NCBI GenBank assembly: GCA_023393235.1 | Contig: JAEWMH010000167.1 | Span: 1-64,000 of the forward strand | DNA from: Bacillota bacterium | GTDB lineage: Bacteria; Bacillota; Bacilli; Paenibacillales; NBRC-103111 | Length of the DNA stretch: 64,000 nt | Direction: 5' to 3' | Shown here: positions 52,665-62,740 of the stretch, in pieces | How positions within the stretch are numbered: position 1 is the first letter of the stretch | Layout of the letters: every line of letters starts with the position of its first letter | Made by a program: the position numbers and the translations under genes | The notes under the pieces: model-generated | What the model was told of the DNA's origin: nothing | Databases searched by the model: none | The model's input: the letters and a program-made list of their open reading frames with translations, nothing else

Positions 52665-55600
52665 CTAATTCATAAACTTCACCGCTTGCAGCAGGCGTTT
52701 CACTACCACCGCTGCTTCTGCACGGGTAATGGCTGCTTCTGGGGCAAAATTGCCTGCATCCCGCCCGGCAAAAATCCCCGCTTCGCTCATCTGCGCAACA
52801 GCCTCCTTGGCCCAAACGGAAATCTGCGCCTCATCGACGTAGGCGTCGTGTTTCTGCTCTGCATCCGGCATGGCGCCGGCCACGGCACTGCTACTGCCTG
52901 CCGCCGCAGCGGCTCTTGCTGCCATCACAGCCGCCTGCTCCCGGGTAATGTGCTCCGTCGGCCGGAATTCTCCGGTTTCGAAGCCATCGGCAAGCCCTGC
53001 TTCCACAGCCGTAGAAACGGCCTCAGCATACCAATCGGAAGCTGCCACATCAACAAAGGTTGTTTTTGAGTACGCGACCGGGTCCAACCCAAGCCCACGA
53101 GTCAGCATCGCGGCAAATTCAGCGCGGGTGACAAGCGCATCAGGCGTGTATTGATCCTCCGATGTTCCGCTTATCACCAGCTTGGAGGCCAGCAGATCCA
53201 CCTCCGGCTTGGCCCAATGTCCCTTCATATCGCTGAAGGTTTTGGACAGCTCCAGCACTGCATACAGACTGTTGCCCTTGCGCTTCAGCTCCGCTGCCGG
53301 CTTTCCGTCCTGTTGAGTAAATACCGCCGGTACAAAAGAAAGCTTGCCTGTAGCCGGATCAATACGAACTCCTGTGGCGGCAGCCGGATTTACATCCTGG
53401 GTAAGAGGCAGCCACCGGCTTACATACTCCTTCCAGGATGTCAATTCTAAATTCCGGCCGTTTATTACCATATCCACCTTGAACTCTACAGGAACACTGA
53501 TGAGTTTGCCGCCTGTTTCCGCCGCTGCGGATTGAGCCATTTGATGAGTCTTAGATTGGGCTGGAACTAGTCCTATATGGACACGAATCGTCCCATTTTC
53601 TCTCCCTGCCAGCAAAGCCAGTTGCTCCGCAGCTCCAGCCAACGGCAGCTCATAGGAACCGGAGCTGCTTCGGATGAACAGCGTCGACTTGCCACCTTGG
53701 ACGCCAGCCTTCTGTAAAGCAGCAGCCGGCAGCTCCAGCCTGATTGCACTGCTATCCGGCACTTCTACGATCAGACGGTCAACAGCCTCGGTGCTGCCGA
53801 GTTTCCCCAACGCTGCCTCCAGAATCGTGGAGGACAACGACAGCACTGTGACGGTTCCTCCTTCCGGCGTTTGTTCGATAGTCTCGGACAAAGAAGCCGC
53901 ATCCAGCACAATCCCTTCAGCGGTTACCGACACGGGGACTTGACCACTCCCGCCCCCTGTCTGCGGGTGATCTGTCCCGGCAGGCTCCTCAGAATCATCA
54001 TCTCCAGGGCTGCCGGGGTTCCCGGGATTGCCCGGATTACCCGGAGTTGTCGCCGCTTTGGTGGTCACACTTCCCGTTAGGGCTTCACCCGCATTACCCT
54101 TTCGATCTACAGGAATAACAGCGTAGGTATACGTGGTCCCCGCCTTCAGGCCCGAGGCCAAATACTGATACACGGAGCCAGTGACCGTATCCAATACCTG
54201 TTCACCCAAACGGATACGGTACTCCGCCACTCCGCTTACATCCGCCGCAGCCGGCCATTCCAGCCTTACCTCCTCCTGCCCGATGCCGTCAGCCGGAAAA
54301 TCCAGCTTGGCCCCCACGGGCCATTGCGGACCTGCTTGATCCACGGGAGGTTCCCCGGGACCCTCACCACCGCCGGGTTCCGCTGCCAGCACCGTCAGCA
54401 GATGCGAAGCATTGCCCGCTCCGTACACTGCTGAGATAACCGTGGTGCCAGGCGAATGCGCCACCACCACACCATTTTCATAAACAGATGCCGTCACCGT
54501 ATTGCTGCTGGTATACACCACACCTGAAGGAGCCGGCACAGCCTTACCGCTCCAATCTACACCCGTTGCCTGCACCAGTCCGTGTTCCCCTGCCTTAATC
54601 GTTGCAGGACCACTCAGTACCAGCCCGGCCAACCGGTCTGCTCCAACAGCGCTTTCACCCAGCGTCAAACTGCCCGAGCGGGCAATCAGACCGAAGTAAC
54701 CCGGACCGCGAAGCGCATTGGAGGCCGTATCCAGATAATTGAACACCTCCTGACCGTCCACTTTGAAGATCAGCCGGACACCATCCGCTTCCTCGATGCT
54801 TCCCAATTCCACATGCTTCTTCGTATTAAACGGCAGCATCGTATTGGGAATCGCATCCCCGGCGAGACTGGTGTGTCCCGCGATATTGCCGTAAATCACT
54901 GTCCGGGCGGTGCCGTTGTACCGCTGGAGCTCAATGCCTCCGGAACTGACCACCACCAGATAGTTGTCATCGTTGGAGTAGCTGGCGGTATCACTCTTTT
55001 TGCCGAACAGGAGAGCATACCAGCTTGTCGTTCCGTTAATCGTCAGATCGAAATCCAGCAGCTCGTTCTGGTATTGCCTTCCCCGGTAAATGCCGTGGCC
55101 GGTGTTGGGTGTGCTGATGTTAATAGAACCATCACCCGCGCTGACATTTTGATTCGTTGGATACACATACCAGTCATCGGCACCGGAGATTTCCTCCTGC
55201 AGACCCGACACTGCCGTATCCCCGTAATTCCAGACCCGCACGTGGAAAATACCTGTTTTTTCCTCGCCCAGCCGTTCTCCCTTCACCGTCAGGATCGTGG
55301 AACCCTCCCCATGCGCAGTCAAAACACCGTCCTCCGTTACGGAGGCGACTGCAGGATCGGATACGGCAAACACCGCATTGCCCAGCTCCACCGTATTGCC
55401 GAAGAAGGTTTTGCCCAAAACCTCAAGGGACTGGGTTGTACCGGAGCGCACCGCCAAAACATGGCCTGCCACATCCTTCAACTCCACCTCGGACAAGGTG
55501 TCCCCCACCGTCACCTCCGCTTCCAGTGTACGCAGCATGGATGCATTCAGGATATGGATGAGGACCGCTGTTTTGCCCACCGAAACCCCGCTGACCCGCC

Positions 55601-58600
55601 CGGAGGCGTCCACTGCTGCCACAGAAGGATTCATCGATTCATAATAGATCGTGCTGCTATCCAGGCTCTGGGGCATATCCTTGCCGTCCCTTGCCTCCAC
55701 CACAACTTGCCCGCTTCCGCCAACCGCCAGATCCAGCCGCTCCGTCGACCAACGGCGCACCTCGCCACGGACTACACCCGCATAAGCGGACTCCAGCCCC
55801 GCCCTGGCCATAATGCTCCGGGCCTCCTCCGGCCATTGTCCGTCTGATACCATTTGGTTGCCGGACTCATAAACATCAATCGCGTTATTAACAAAAACAG
55901 ACTCCGTCATATAATTGTTCACCAGATCCAGGTTATGGATGCTGGCCTTATAGGCCTGGGCCCATCGTTTGGAGCTATGCCAGGGTGGCGATTCGGAAAG
56001 ATCGATGACGTTATTTTCATAGCGCCAGTACGTGGTGCCCTCATCGGCATACAGTGCTGCGCTGTCGTCCATCTGGTTGCGGATATAATTGCCCTTCACC
56101 AGGTTCTTGTTCTCCGCCGTTCCACCGGAAGCCCCCAGGCTGTAGATGGCTCCGCCGTCCCGCAGACCCTTGCCCATCAGATCGTAGATAAAATTGTTTT
56201 CAATCCTCACATTCCGCAGCACCGGGGTAAAAAGCTTATCCCAGCCATACCCGATATGCGTGCCGCTGTAAGGGATGTTGTAGATTTCATTGTGGCTGAT
56301 ATCCATATACTCGGGGAAACCCGCCGAAATAGCCGACGACGACTTATAGTCCACCCCGATATCGTGGATGAGATTGTTGACCACATCGTTGTTTTTCATG
56401 ATCTTCCGGTGGTCCGCCGGATTGTAGTTTTCCCGGTCAGAGCTGTTGGGCTCCCCCACACTGACGGCGTTGCCGGAGATGTCATAGAAGCGGTTGGCAC
56501 GGATGAGGCTGTTCTGCACCGCCGTATTCATCCGCACAGCGGTAATCCCCAGCCGGGAAAAATCATTGCCTTCAAAATTGACCGTATTGGCATAGCTCAA
56601 ATCAATAGCCGCATCCGGCATATAATCCGGTGTTCCGGAGTAGCGCAAATAGTTATTTTGGGCATCGGAATGGCCGTATTCGCTGCTGGGCCGCATCCAG
56701 GTGGTGTAGCTGAAATGCAGATTGCGAAACTCCAGGTTGCGGACGGGGTTATCTGCCGACTCGCCACGGATGTCGAGCAGCTTTTCCAACACAGGTGCCA
56801 CAATGGACGAGGTGCTCATATTTTCCCAAGCGCGCGGTTTGTAAAACAGCTTGTCCGCCTGTTCATCCAGATACCATTCACCCGGTTCATCCAACAGCTC
56901 CAAAGCATTTTCGTAGGTGACGGGAACGGTAGCGGAGGTTAATCCACGGTTACGGACCGCGTCCCAGGCCGGCTGGTCCAAGGTCAGCTGCGCTTTTCCT
57001 TCGGAGGTGAGTGAAACTGATGTAACACCTACGCGGGAATTGGTCCACAAATCATTAAAAACCAATTCCAGATCATCAGGTTTGGCAAAAGCGGCAAGTA
57101 CCGGGTCATCGGAAGTATAACCCGCATCCGTTTTGACAGGGTTGGTCAATCCCCCTGTGCTGGAAGCCCGGACAGCCCGGAAACCGTCCACAAACAGCTG
57201 GCGGGTCCGCAGACCGGCAGCATCGGCGGAATAAATGCCTTTTTCCGCATCGTACATCGACCAGCCGGTTACCTTCATGCCGCCGCTTACCAGCGCCTCC
57301 TCACCCGGATAGCTCCGGTAGGTGACAAAATACCCGTTTTCACCCGAGTCCTGCGGCGTAAAGGTCAACACCTCCGGCAGCACATAGGTGCCACCCCGCA
57401 GCAGAACCTCAACATCCCCGGCCATGCCGTTTTTGAGAGCGCGTACCGCTTCCTGTGCCTTGGCAATGGTTTGGTAAGGAGCCGCCTCCGTACCCGGGTT
57501 GGTATCCGCTCCGCTCGGGGATACATACAGCCGGTGCGCCACATTGCGGGCCACTACCGTTACTTCCGTTTCCCCGCGAACCAATCCGTTGGGACTGGTA
57601 GCATATACCTTCACCTTGCCAGCGGAAACGCCCGTTAATTCGCCATAATGGTCAATGGAGGCAATCTGCGGGTCCGAGGTGCTCCATGTGATAAATTGGT
57701 CTGTGGTATGGGCAGGCAGGATAGCAGCCTGAAGCAGGACCCGTGAACCAACAGGCACGCCGGCTGCCACTGTCCCGATATCAATCGAGCTGATCGGCTC
57801 CGCAAAAACCCGCACCACAGCCGTCGCCGGCGGTTCCCCGGCAAGCTCCTCCGGCGTTACGGAAATCACGGTTTCTCCTGGCGCAAGGGCGGTTACCACT
57901 CCGCTGTTCGTCACCGTTGCCACCTCGGGATGGCTGGAGGTCCAGACGGCGTTCCGGTTGGTGGCGTCAGCCGGATGGAAGACCAGCTCTAGCGGCTGGC
58001 TGGTGTTGGCGGCAATATCGTAGCTCTCCTTGGAGAAGGAAACGCTTTCCAATTTCTTGTAGGAGTAGACATGGAACTCGTCAAAATAGACGGTGCCGAT
58101 GCTGTCCTTGAAGAAGCCCATGGACATCTTGTCGAAGGTGCCTGTTGCTTTAAGCGGCTCCCCGGACAGCTTTTGCACATCGTTAATGTAAAAATCGTAA
58201 GTACCCGCTTCCGTATCCAATGCGATGCGGATGGTATACCAGGTCCCCGCCTGATAGTCCTCCAGCCCGGTCCAGGCGCTGGCGCCCGCCTTCATGTAGG
58301 AGATTTTCCCGCCGTTTAGGGCGAATTGAGCCAGATTGACGGTGCCCGCGTTGATGTAGGGCAGATAGATCACAGCATTAGTCTGCTCCGCCCGGAACTG
58401 GTAGGTCAGCACACTCTTGGGTGTGGCGCCGGTGAAGGAGCGTGAAATGGTATAAGTGGCGCTGCGTTTGGCAGATTGGGAATAAGCCAGCGCCCGCCCC
58501 GGATGACCGTCCACCTCCTGGACGGACACAGCAATTTCCGGGTGGGAGGCGATGCTCCAGCCGGAGGGTTTGCCGCCGATGGCCGCAGCATCGAAGGTAT

Positions 58601-58793
58601 CGGCCAGGACGTTGCCTGTTGCCGCCGACGCGGTTTGCAGCGAAAGGCCAGACATGGGTATGAAGCCGGAAATGGAAGCAAAACCCGAAATTGGAGCAAA
58701 GCCGGTCAAGAGCATCAGCGCAGATAAGAAAGCGCATACAAACATACGTAAAATTGCGGACTGTCGAATAGGCTTGGTGCGAGTATCCATCAT
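52665..58793 (-). CDS. Giant SLH-anchored beta-helix surface protein (GH141-like)
   Basis: A 2042-residue exported protein. Order: signal peptide (about 1-58, ending TASAA); a jelly-roll-like domain (about 60-250); two bacterial Ig-like Big_2 domains (SSHPEVATVTNSGVVTALAPG; SIDIGTVAAGV...); a long right-handed parallel beta-helix starting RLYVSPSGADTNPGTEAAPYQT and running about 600 residues (GVGWDKLF-like turns, NNVIDLSE, HDIGVDYKSS), resembling GH141/pectinolytic enzymes; more Ig-like domains; a concanavalin-like segment; one fibronectin-III domain; a Pro/Gly linker (NPGNPGNPGSPGDDD); and three SLH repeats (FSDMKGHWAKPEVDLLASK; VDVAASDWYAEAV; ISVWAKEAVAQMSEAG) that bind cell-wall polymer. 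It would cut plant polysaccharide at the cell surface. AAAGGAG precedes the ATG. Confidence 0.88.
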   Translation of the reverse strand: MMDTRTKPIRQSAILRMFVCAFLSALMLLTGFAPISGFASISGFIPMSGLSLQTASAATGNVLADTFDAAAIGGKPSGWSIASHPEIAVSVQEVDGHPGRALAYSQSAKRSATYTISRSFTGATPKSVLTYQFRAEQTNAVIYLPYINAGTVNLAQFALNGGKISYMKAGASAWTGLEDYQAGTWYTIRIALDTEAGTYDFYINDVQKLSGEPLKATGTFDKMSMGFFKDSIGTVYFDEFHVYSYKKLESVSFSKESYDIAANTSQPLELVFHPADATNRNAVWTSSHPEVATVTNSGVVTALAPGETVISVTPEELAGEPPATAVVRVFAEPISSIDIGTVAAGVPVGSRVLLQAAILPAHTTDQFITWSTSDPQIASIDHYGELTGVSAGKVKVYATSPNGLVRGETEVTVVARNVAHRLYVSPSGADTNPGTEAAPYQTIAKAQEAVRALKNGMAGDVEVLLRGGTYVLPEVLTFTPQDSGENGYFVTYRSYPGEEALVSGGMKVTGWSMYDAEKGIYSADAAGLRTRQLFVDGFRAVRASSTGGLTNPVKTDAGYTSDDPVLAAFAKPDDLELVFNDLWTNSRVGVTSVSLTSEGKAQLTLDQPAWDAVRNRGLTSATVPVTYENALELLDEPGEWYLDEQADKLFYKPRAWENMSTSSIVAPVLEKLLDIRGESADNPVRNLEFRNLHFSYTTWMRPSSEYGHSDAQNNYLRYSGTPDYMPDAAIDLSYANTVNFEGNDFSRLGITAVRMNTAVQNSLIRANRFYDISGNAVSVGEPNSSDRENYNPADHRKIMKNNDVVNNLIHDIGVDYKSSSAISAGFPEYMDISHNEIYNIPYSGTHIGYGWDKLFTPVLRNVRIENNFIYDLMGKGLRDGGAIYSLGASGGTAENKNLVKGNYIRNQMDDSAALYADEGTTYWRYENNVIDLSESPPWHSSKRWAQAYKASIHNLDLVNNYMTESVFVNNAIDVYESGNQMVSDGQWPEEARSIMARAGLESAYAGVVRGEVRRWSTERLDLAVGGSGQVVVEARDGKDMPQSLDSSTIYYESMNPSVAAVDASGRVSGVSVGKTAVLIHILNASMLRTLEAEVTVGDTLSEVELKDVAGHVLAVRSGTTQSLEVLGKTFFGNTVELGNAVFAVSDPAVASVTEDGVLTAHGEGSTILTVKGERLGEEKTGIFHVRVWNYGDTAVSGLQEEISGADDWYVYPTNQNVSAGDGSINISTPNTGHGIYRGRQYQNELLDFDLTINGTTSWYALLFGKKSDTASYSNDDNYLVVVSSGGIELQRYNGTARTVIYGNIAGHTSLAGDAIPNTMLPFNTKKHVELGSIEEADGVRLIFKVDGQEVFNYLDTASNALRGPGYFGLIARSGSLTLGESAVGADRLAGLVLSGPATIKAGEHGLVQATGVDWSGKAVPAPSGVVYTSSNTVTASVYENGVVVAHSPGTTVISAVYGAGNASHLLTVLAAEPGGGEGPGEPPVDQAGPQWPVGAKLDFPADGIGQEEVRLEWPAAADVSGVAEYRIRLGEQVLDTVTGSVYQYLASGLKAGTTYTYAVIPVDRKGNAGEALTGSVTTKAATTPGNPGNPGNPGSPGDDDSEEPAGTDHPQTGGGSGQVPVSVTAEGIVLDAASLSETIEQTPEGGTVTVLSLSSTILEAALGKLGSTEAVDRLIVEVPDSSAIRLELPAAALQKAGVQGGKSTLFIRSSSGSYELPLAGAAEQLALLAGRENGTIRVHIGLVPAQSKTHQMAQSAAAETGGKLISVPVEFKVDMVINGRNLELTSWKEYVSRWLPLTQDVNPAAATGVRIDPATGKLSFVPAVFTQQDGKPAAELKRKGNSLYAVLELSKTFSDMKGHWAKPEVDLLASKLVISGTSEDQYTPDALVTRAEFAAMLTRGLGLDPVAYSKTTFVDVAASDWYAEAVSTAVEAGLADGFETGEFRPTEHITREQAAVMAARAAAAAGSSSAVAGAMPDAEQKHDAYVDEAQISVWAKEAVAQMSEAGIFAGRDAGNFAPEAAITRAEAAVVVKRLLQAVKFMN

Positions 58794-58840
58794 TCACACT
58801 CCTTTGAATAATTAGCGTTACGCCCGACGAGGACGCGTTG

Positions 58841-58971
58841 AACTCGGTTTTTTGAGTTTAATCCGCCTTCCCGGCCCATCCGGTACGATTTGTACTCGGT
58901 TTATCGAGTATAACCCGTCCCTTGGGCCTCCCACCCCCGCCGCAGCAGATGTACCCGGTACCGGGTACATC
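58841..58971. repeat. Three spaced dyads between two minus-strand genes
   Basis: AACTCGGTTTTTTGAGTT (58841-58858), TACTCGGTTTATCGAGTA (58893-58910) and a perfect 24-bp palindrome centred on CCCGGTACCGGG (58948-58971) follow one another at 52 and 58 bp. The first two share their flanks (TTG before, TTTAATCC or TATAACCC after) and differ by a compensating A/T swap in the outer pair. They fill the gap between the beta-helix gene and the gene ending at 58994. Confidence 0.6.
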
Positions 58972-58993
58972 CTGCCTCTCCACGCGGGGCCGC

Positions 58994-60781
58994 TTACGCG
59001 AAAATGTGGTACGGATCAGCGTACAGCTCCGCAACCGGCTGGCCATCCAGCAAAAGTGTGCACCGTCTGGGCATGGCACCCGCCACTTTACGCGGCACCT
59101 CTGCCTCCGGTACAGGCACATCGCGGAGGGTATACCGGTTAAGGTAAGCTTCCAGCTCCTCCACGCTTGCTTCCCCGTCCACGGCCACCACCGCCCAGCC
59201 GGCCTCCAGCCTCCAGCTTTCCAGCCGGGCCGCTTCCGCCCGGGAGCTCAGCACCTGGCGCAGCCTCAGGGTATCCCCGTCCATCACCGCAGCCACAGGC
59301 TGCTGCTTTCTCTCCGCATCCTCCGCAGCCAGCCCCATCAGGGCGGTTACTGCAACGGCGGCATGGGGATAACGCAGCACATGCCACAGCCGGCTGCCCG
59401 CCTCAGTCGCAATCGTCTCCAATTTCCCGTCGAAACGGTGGACCACCCACTCATCCGCCAGCTCCTTCACCTGGTTGTTCACCCGGTTCATGCTCCGAAG
59501 CACCAGCGCTGCATTTTCCCGCTGAGAGGAAACCGTCTGTACGTCCGGATAAATCCTTTCTTTAAATAATGCCGGGCTGAGATATCCGCCATGGAAATCA
59601 TGCGTAGGATGGGTGCGGATGGACTCCCCCTCGTCCACATACCATCGCAGATACGACACCTGTTTGTCCTTTACGCTGAAGCTTACAGGAAAGGACTGCC
59701 ACCCCAGACCCCAGGTAGGCCATTGATACGAGCCCGGAATCACCGGAAAACGGCTTAGGCTGCCCAAGCGGACATTCCCGCCGATCCAGCTGTAGGCGCG
59801 GGCATCGTCAAACACCCTCTCCTCCCGGACGCGCGGCAGTAACTGCTCCTCCTGCGCCCGGATCCCCGCCGCAAGCTCCGGCTCCAGCAGCAGCAAGGAA
59901 ACCAGATCATTCAAGTTGAAGGTGTCACCGCTCATATCGGCAAAATCCCGTACTCCCGCTGCCGCCCACAGCAGGCTTTTGCGGATGGTTTCGCCCTTGA
60001 AGTTATAACTCCGGATGGCGGGCACAATCTCTTCCCCGGCATGAAACCGGAGAATCTCCTTCAGCTCCTCCATCCTGGCGGCTAGCCGTCCGGTCAGCTC
60101 CTCATCCCTGCCGCCAATGGCCCGCATGGCAATCCGAAGCGCATTCATCATGACGCTCTGGTATACCAGACTCAGGTTTTCTCCCCAGCCCCAGCCCCGC
60201 CGGGCGGTATAATCCTCCCACCGGCGGAAGAACTCCACACCCTCCCGGGCGTAGTGCTCCTCCCCCGACAGTACGGATGCAGCCAACAACATAGCCCCGT
60301 CGCTCATAATCTTATTGGGGTAATAAATTTCGGGATGGGCACATTCGTGGCTGAACCAGACGGCGGCATGGCCCAGCATCCGGTCCATCAGTTCCACATG
60401 TTCTGCGGGAAAAACATCCGGAACGCATAACCGCACCGTCACCAGCGGCATCAGGATAAAAAACGCCGCATTGGAGTCCTGGATTTCCGCCTCTTCCCGG
60501 TACCAACGGAAGCCTCCGTAGTGGGGATGCGCCGGGTCGGTAATCTGCAGCGCCGCCACCGCCTCCAGAATCTCCAGTCCCTTCTCAGCCGGAAGCCGGC
60601 CGGTCAGCAAACCGAAGGTATAATATCCGGCTGAGTAACGCCCCTCATGGCAATAAGGCAAATGGGCAACCTGGCGCGTATGCCCAGGCCGGTCATACCG
60701 GACAAGCCCCTCTTCCAGCACGGCCTCGTGCAGAGCCGCCTCAAAGCTGCGCTCCAGAACTGCCTTTACTTCACTGTTCAT
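58994..60781 (-). CDS. Cytoplasmic protein, probable alpha/alpha-barrel, unrecognised
   Basis: A 595-residue protein without signal peptide or membrane helix. The first 400 residues are helical with spaced aromatic and His motifs (LPYCHEGRYSAGYYTFGLL, HPHYGGFRWYREE, IYYPNKIMSDGAMLLAAS, WGWGENLSLVYQSV), recalling (alpha/alpha)-barrel enzymes that handle oligosaccharides, such as lyases or unsaturated glucuronyl hydrolases. The C-terminal 180 residues are beta-rich. I could not name a family or point to catalytic residues with confidence. AAGGAGGAG precedes the ATG. It follows the solute-binding protein gene by 72 bases in the same direction, so it probably acts on the imported sugar. Confidence 0.7.
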   Translation of the reverse strand: MNSEVKAVLERSFEAALHEAVLEEGLVRYDRPGHTRQVAHLPYCHEGRYSAGYYTFGLLTGRLPAEKGLEILEAVAALQITDPAHPHYGGFRWYREEAEIQDSNAAFFILMPLVTVRLCVPDVFPAEHVELMDRMLGHAAVWFSHECAHPEIYYPNKIMSDGAMLLAASVLSGEEHYAREGVEFFRRWEDYTARRGWGWGENLSLVYQSVMMNALRIAMRAIGGRDEELTGRLAARMEELKEILRFHAGEEIVPAIRSYNFKGETIRKSLLWAAAGVRDFADMSGDTFNLNDLVSLLLLEPELAAGIRAQEEQLLPRVREERVFDDARAYSWIGGNVRLGSLSRFPVIPGSYQWPTWGLGWQSFPVSFSVKDKQVSYLRWYVDEGESIRTHPTHDFHGGYLSPALFKERIYPDVQTVSSQRENAALVLRSMNRVNNQVKELADEWVVHRFDGKLETIATEAGSRLWHVLRYPHAAVAVTALMGLAAEDAERKQQPVAAVMDGDTLRLRQVLSSRAEAARLESWRLEAGWAVVAVDGEASVEELEAYLNRYTLRDVPVPEAEVPRKVAGAMPRRCTLLLDGQPVAELYADPYHIFA

Positions 60782-60853
60782 CCTTGCTCCTCCTTACGTG
60801 CAGCAGAAAGGCGCACCCTGCGGTCCGCCCTTCTGGCTCATCATGCTGCTGGT

Positions 60854-62524
60854 TTATTTCTTCTGGGCTGCCGCCATTTTATAGATGTCCGCCATCAGAA
60901 TCGCGGTGCCCTTGTTTTCGTCGTACCATTTGGCATAGAAATCATCCACCTTGGTACCGCCCGCTTTTTCCCAAGCTGCCTTGGCATCGGTAATGAACTG
61001 GTCCACACTGTAGCTTTTGCCGCTGACAATGGTTTTGTTCGCTGCATCCAGAATCGTCTTGTTGGCATTGGTGTTGATGGTAGCCAAGTCCTGAGGCAGG
61101 TTGGGCAGGTATGCCTTTTGGGTAATGCCCACCATCGGCGCTTTTTCATTGATGTACAGGGTTCTGGCCTGCTTCACCAGCTCGCCCAGCTCCTTCTCGG
61201 TAGGAGTCGGATTCACCTTGTTGTCCAAACCGTAGCAAGGACCGACAATAGGCTGAAGCATGTTCATATCCCGGTTGTAGTCCCGCTCCTTCTTGTTCTT
61301 GTCAGCATCGATGACCTGGGCGCAGCCGTTGCTGGTAGGTGTGTAGTGGACACCCTCCATGCCAAACTCGATGGTTTTGGTGAATTTCTCGGTGACCATA
61401 AAGTCGATTTGGCGCATAACCGCTTCCGGGTCCTTGGTAGCCGCGTTGACCATCCCCGTCATTTGGATGGGGTTGCTGGACAGAGGGCTGAACTGGCCGA
61501 ATTCGGTTTTTGGAAGCGGGATGATGGCAATTTCAGCTGTAGGCACATTCTTTTTCAGGGTTTCGTAGATGGTAATATCCGCCCCGTTGCCGCCGTAAAT
61601 CCCCAGCTTGCCGGTAATCCAGGCCTGCTTCTGCTTCTCGCCGTTTTTGTCGGTGACGAAGTCCTTATCAACAACGCCCGACTCGTACAGCTCCTTCTGG
61701 AAGCCGATAGCTGCTTTAATCCGGTCCCAATTGTGAACAACCTTGTCATTTTCCAGAATCCACGGAACCTGGTCTGTGCCGAACAGTGTGAATCCGGTTC
61801 CAAACATATGGTTAAGCACAATGCCGGAAACGAAGCTCAATCCGATGCCTTGGGTATCCGCCTTGCTGTTGCCGTCCGGGTCCTGGGTGGTGAAGGCCTT
61901 GGCTACTTCAAGCAGCTCCGCCGGGGTGGTGGGGGTCTTCAGATTCAGCTTCTTCAACCAGTCGCTGCGGATAAAAAGGTAATGCTGCGGGTTAACATCC
62001 ATCGGGCGGCCTACCGTGTAAAGTTTGCCGTCAGCCATGGTGCCCGCTTTTTTCAGGGCCGGATATTTCTCCAGCACCGCTTTGTATTCCTTGCTGCTTT
62101 TGTTGATCAGGTCATCCAGGGGCAAAAGCTGCTTCTGGTTGTAAAGCTGACCTTGATAAGCGGTATCGTATTCAAAGATCAGGTCCGGCGCGGAGCCCGA
62201 GGCAAACAGGACGTTAAACTTCTGCAGGGACTCAAAGCGGGGAACGGTTACATATTTCACGTCGTTGGGGCCGTTTTCGTTGACCCACTTGGTCCAGCGG
62301 TTGTTGTCCATGGTGCCTTCTTCGGCAGGGACTGTGCCCCGGTCGTACAGGGAAATGCTGATGGAGCCGCGTTTAGCCGGAGCTGTACTGGATGTCCCGC
62401 TGCTGGCGTTGGGGCTGGTATCGGATGCACCCTTATTGTCATCACCGCAAGCGGCGGCAGTTAATGCTAACGTAACGGCAGCGGCAGTAACGGCGGTGGT
62501 TTTCAACCAAGTCTTTTTACTCAT
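60854..62524 (-). CDS. Extracellular solute-binding lipoprotein (LplA/YtcQ type)
   Basis: Sugar-binding protein of 556 residues for the ABC importer encoded upstream. The signal ends in a lipobox (LTLALTAAAC-GDD), so it is lipid-anchored outside the membrane after cleavage before Cys26. A Ser/Thr linker follows, then the two-lobe domain of the large family-1 binding proteins (PDLIFEYDTAYQGQLYNQKQ, LLPLDDLINKSSKEY, PYGL-like loops). The size fits the Lpl/Ytc group, often linked to complex plant polysaccharides. GGGAGGTC lies 12 bases before the ATG. It is spaced 308 bases from the permease genes, with a stem-loop between. Confidence 0.92.
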   Translation of the reverse strand: MSKKTWLKTTAVTAAAVTLALTAAACGDDNKGASDTSPNASSGTSSTAPAKRGSISISLYDRGTVPAEEGTMDNNRWTKWVNENGPNDVKYVTVPRFESLQKFNVLFASGSAPDLIFEYDTAYQGQLYNQKQLLPLDDLINKSSKEYKAVLEKYPALKKAGTMADGKLYTVGRPMDVNPQHYLFIRSDWLKKLNLKTPTTPAELLEVAKAFTTQDPDGNSKADTQGIGLSFVSGIVLNHMFGTGFTLFGTDQVPWILENDKVVHNWDRIKAAIGFQKELYESGVVDKDFVTDKNGEKQKQAWITGKLGIYGGNGADITIYETLKKNVPTAEIAIIPLPKTEFGQFSPLSSNPIQMTGMVNAATKDPEAVMRQIDFMVTEKFTKTIEFGMEGVHYTPTSNGCAQVIDADKNKKERDYNRDMNMLQPIVGPCYGLDNKVNPTPTEKELGELVKQARTLYINEKAPMVGITQKAYLPNLPQDLATINTNANKTILDAANKTIVSGKSYSVDQFITDAKAAWEKAGGTKVDDFYAKWYDENKGTAILMADIYKMAAAQKK

Positions 62525-62700
62525 AATCTGTAATGACCTCCCTTAATGTCCTCATTATTGTAGTACAGTAAGGCTTGTTTTGCTCGTTTTCTAATTCCTC
62601 TTTGTTTACTCCGCAGAGTCTGGCGGATGAAAATGTTTGACAAATATTCGGGAGGAATGACTGGGAGGATATGGTGTGACTTGAGGGCGAGTTTTTTTGT

Positions 62701-62740
62701 CAGCTTTGAAACCTTGGAAAATCAATTATAATCAAAGCTG
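62701..62740. promoter_or_regulatory. Intercistronic stem-loop between permease and binding-protein genes
   Basis: CAGCTTTGA pairs perfectly with TCAAAGCTG around a 22-base A/T-rich loop. There is no T run on the minus side, so it is not a simple terminator. It may stabilise the binding-protein mRNA or separate two transcripts. The rest of the 62525-62832 gap shows nothing else. Confidence 0.4.

Noticed and set aside
54582..55847. 421-residue open frame antisense to the beta-helix protein
   Set aside because: Shadow frame with no ribosome site and low-complexity His/Gln-rich composition.
60647..62464. 605-residue open frame antisense to the solute-binding protein
   Set aside because: Codon-bias shadow; the minus strand encodes a complete lipoprotein with lipobox and ribosome site.
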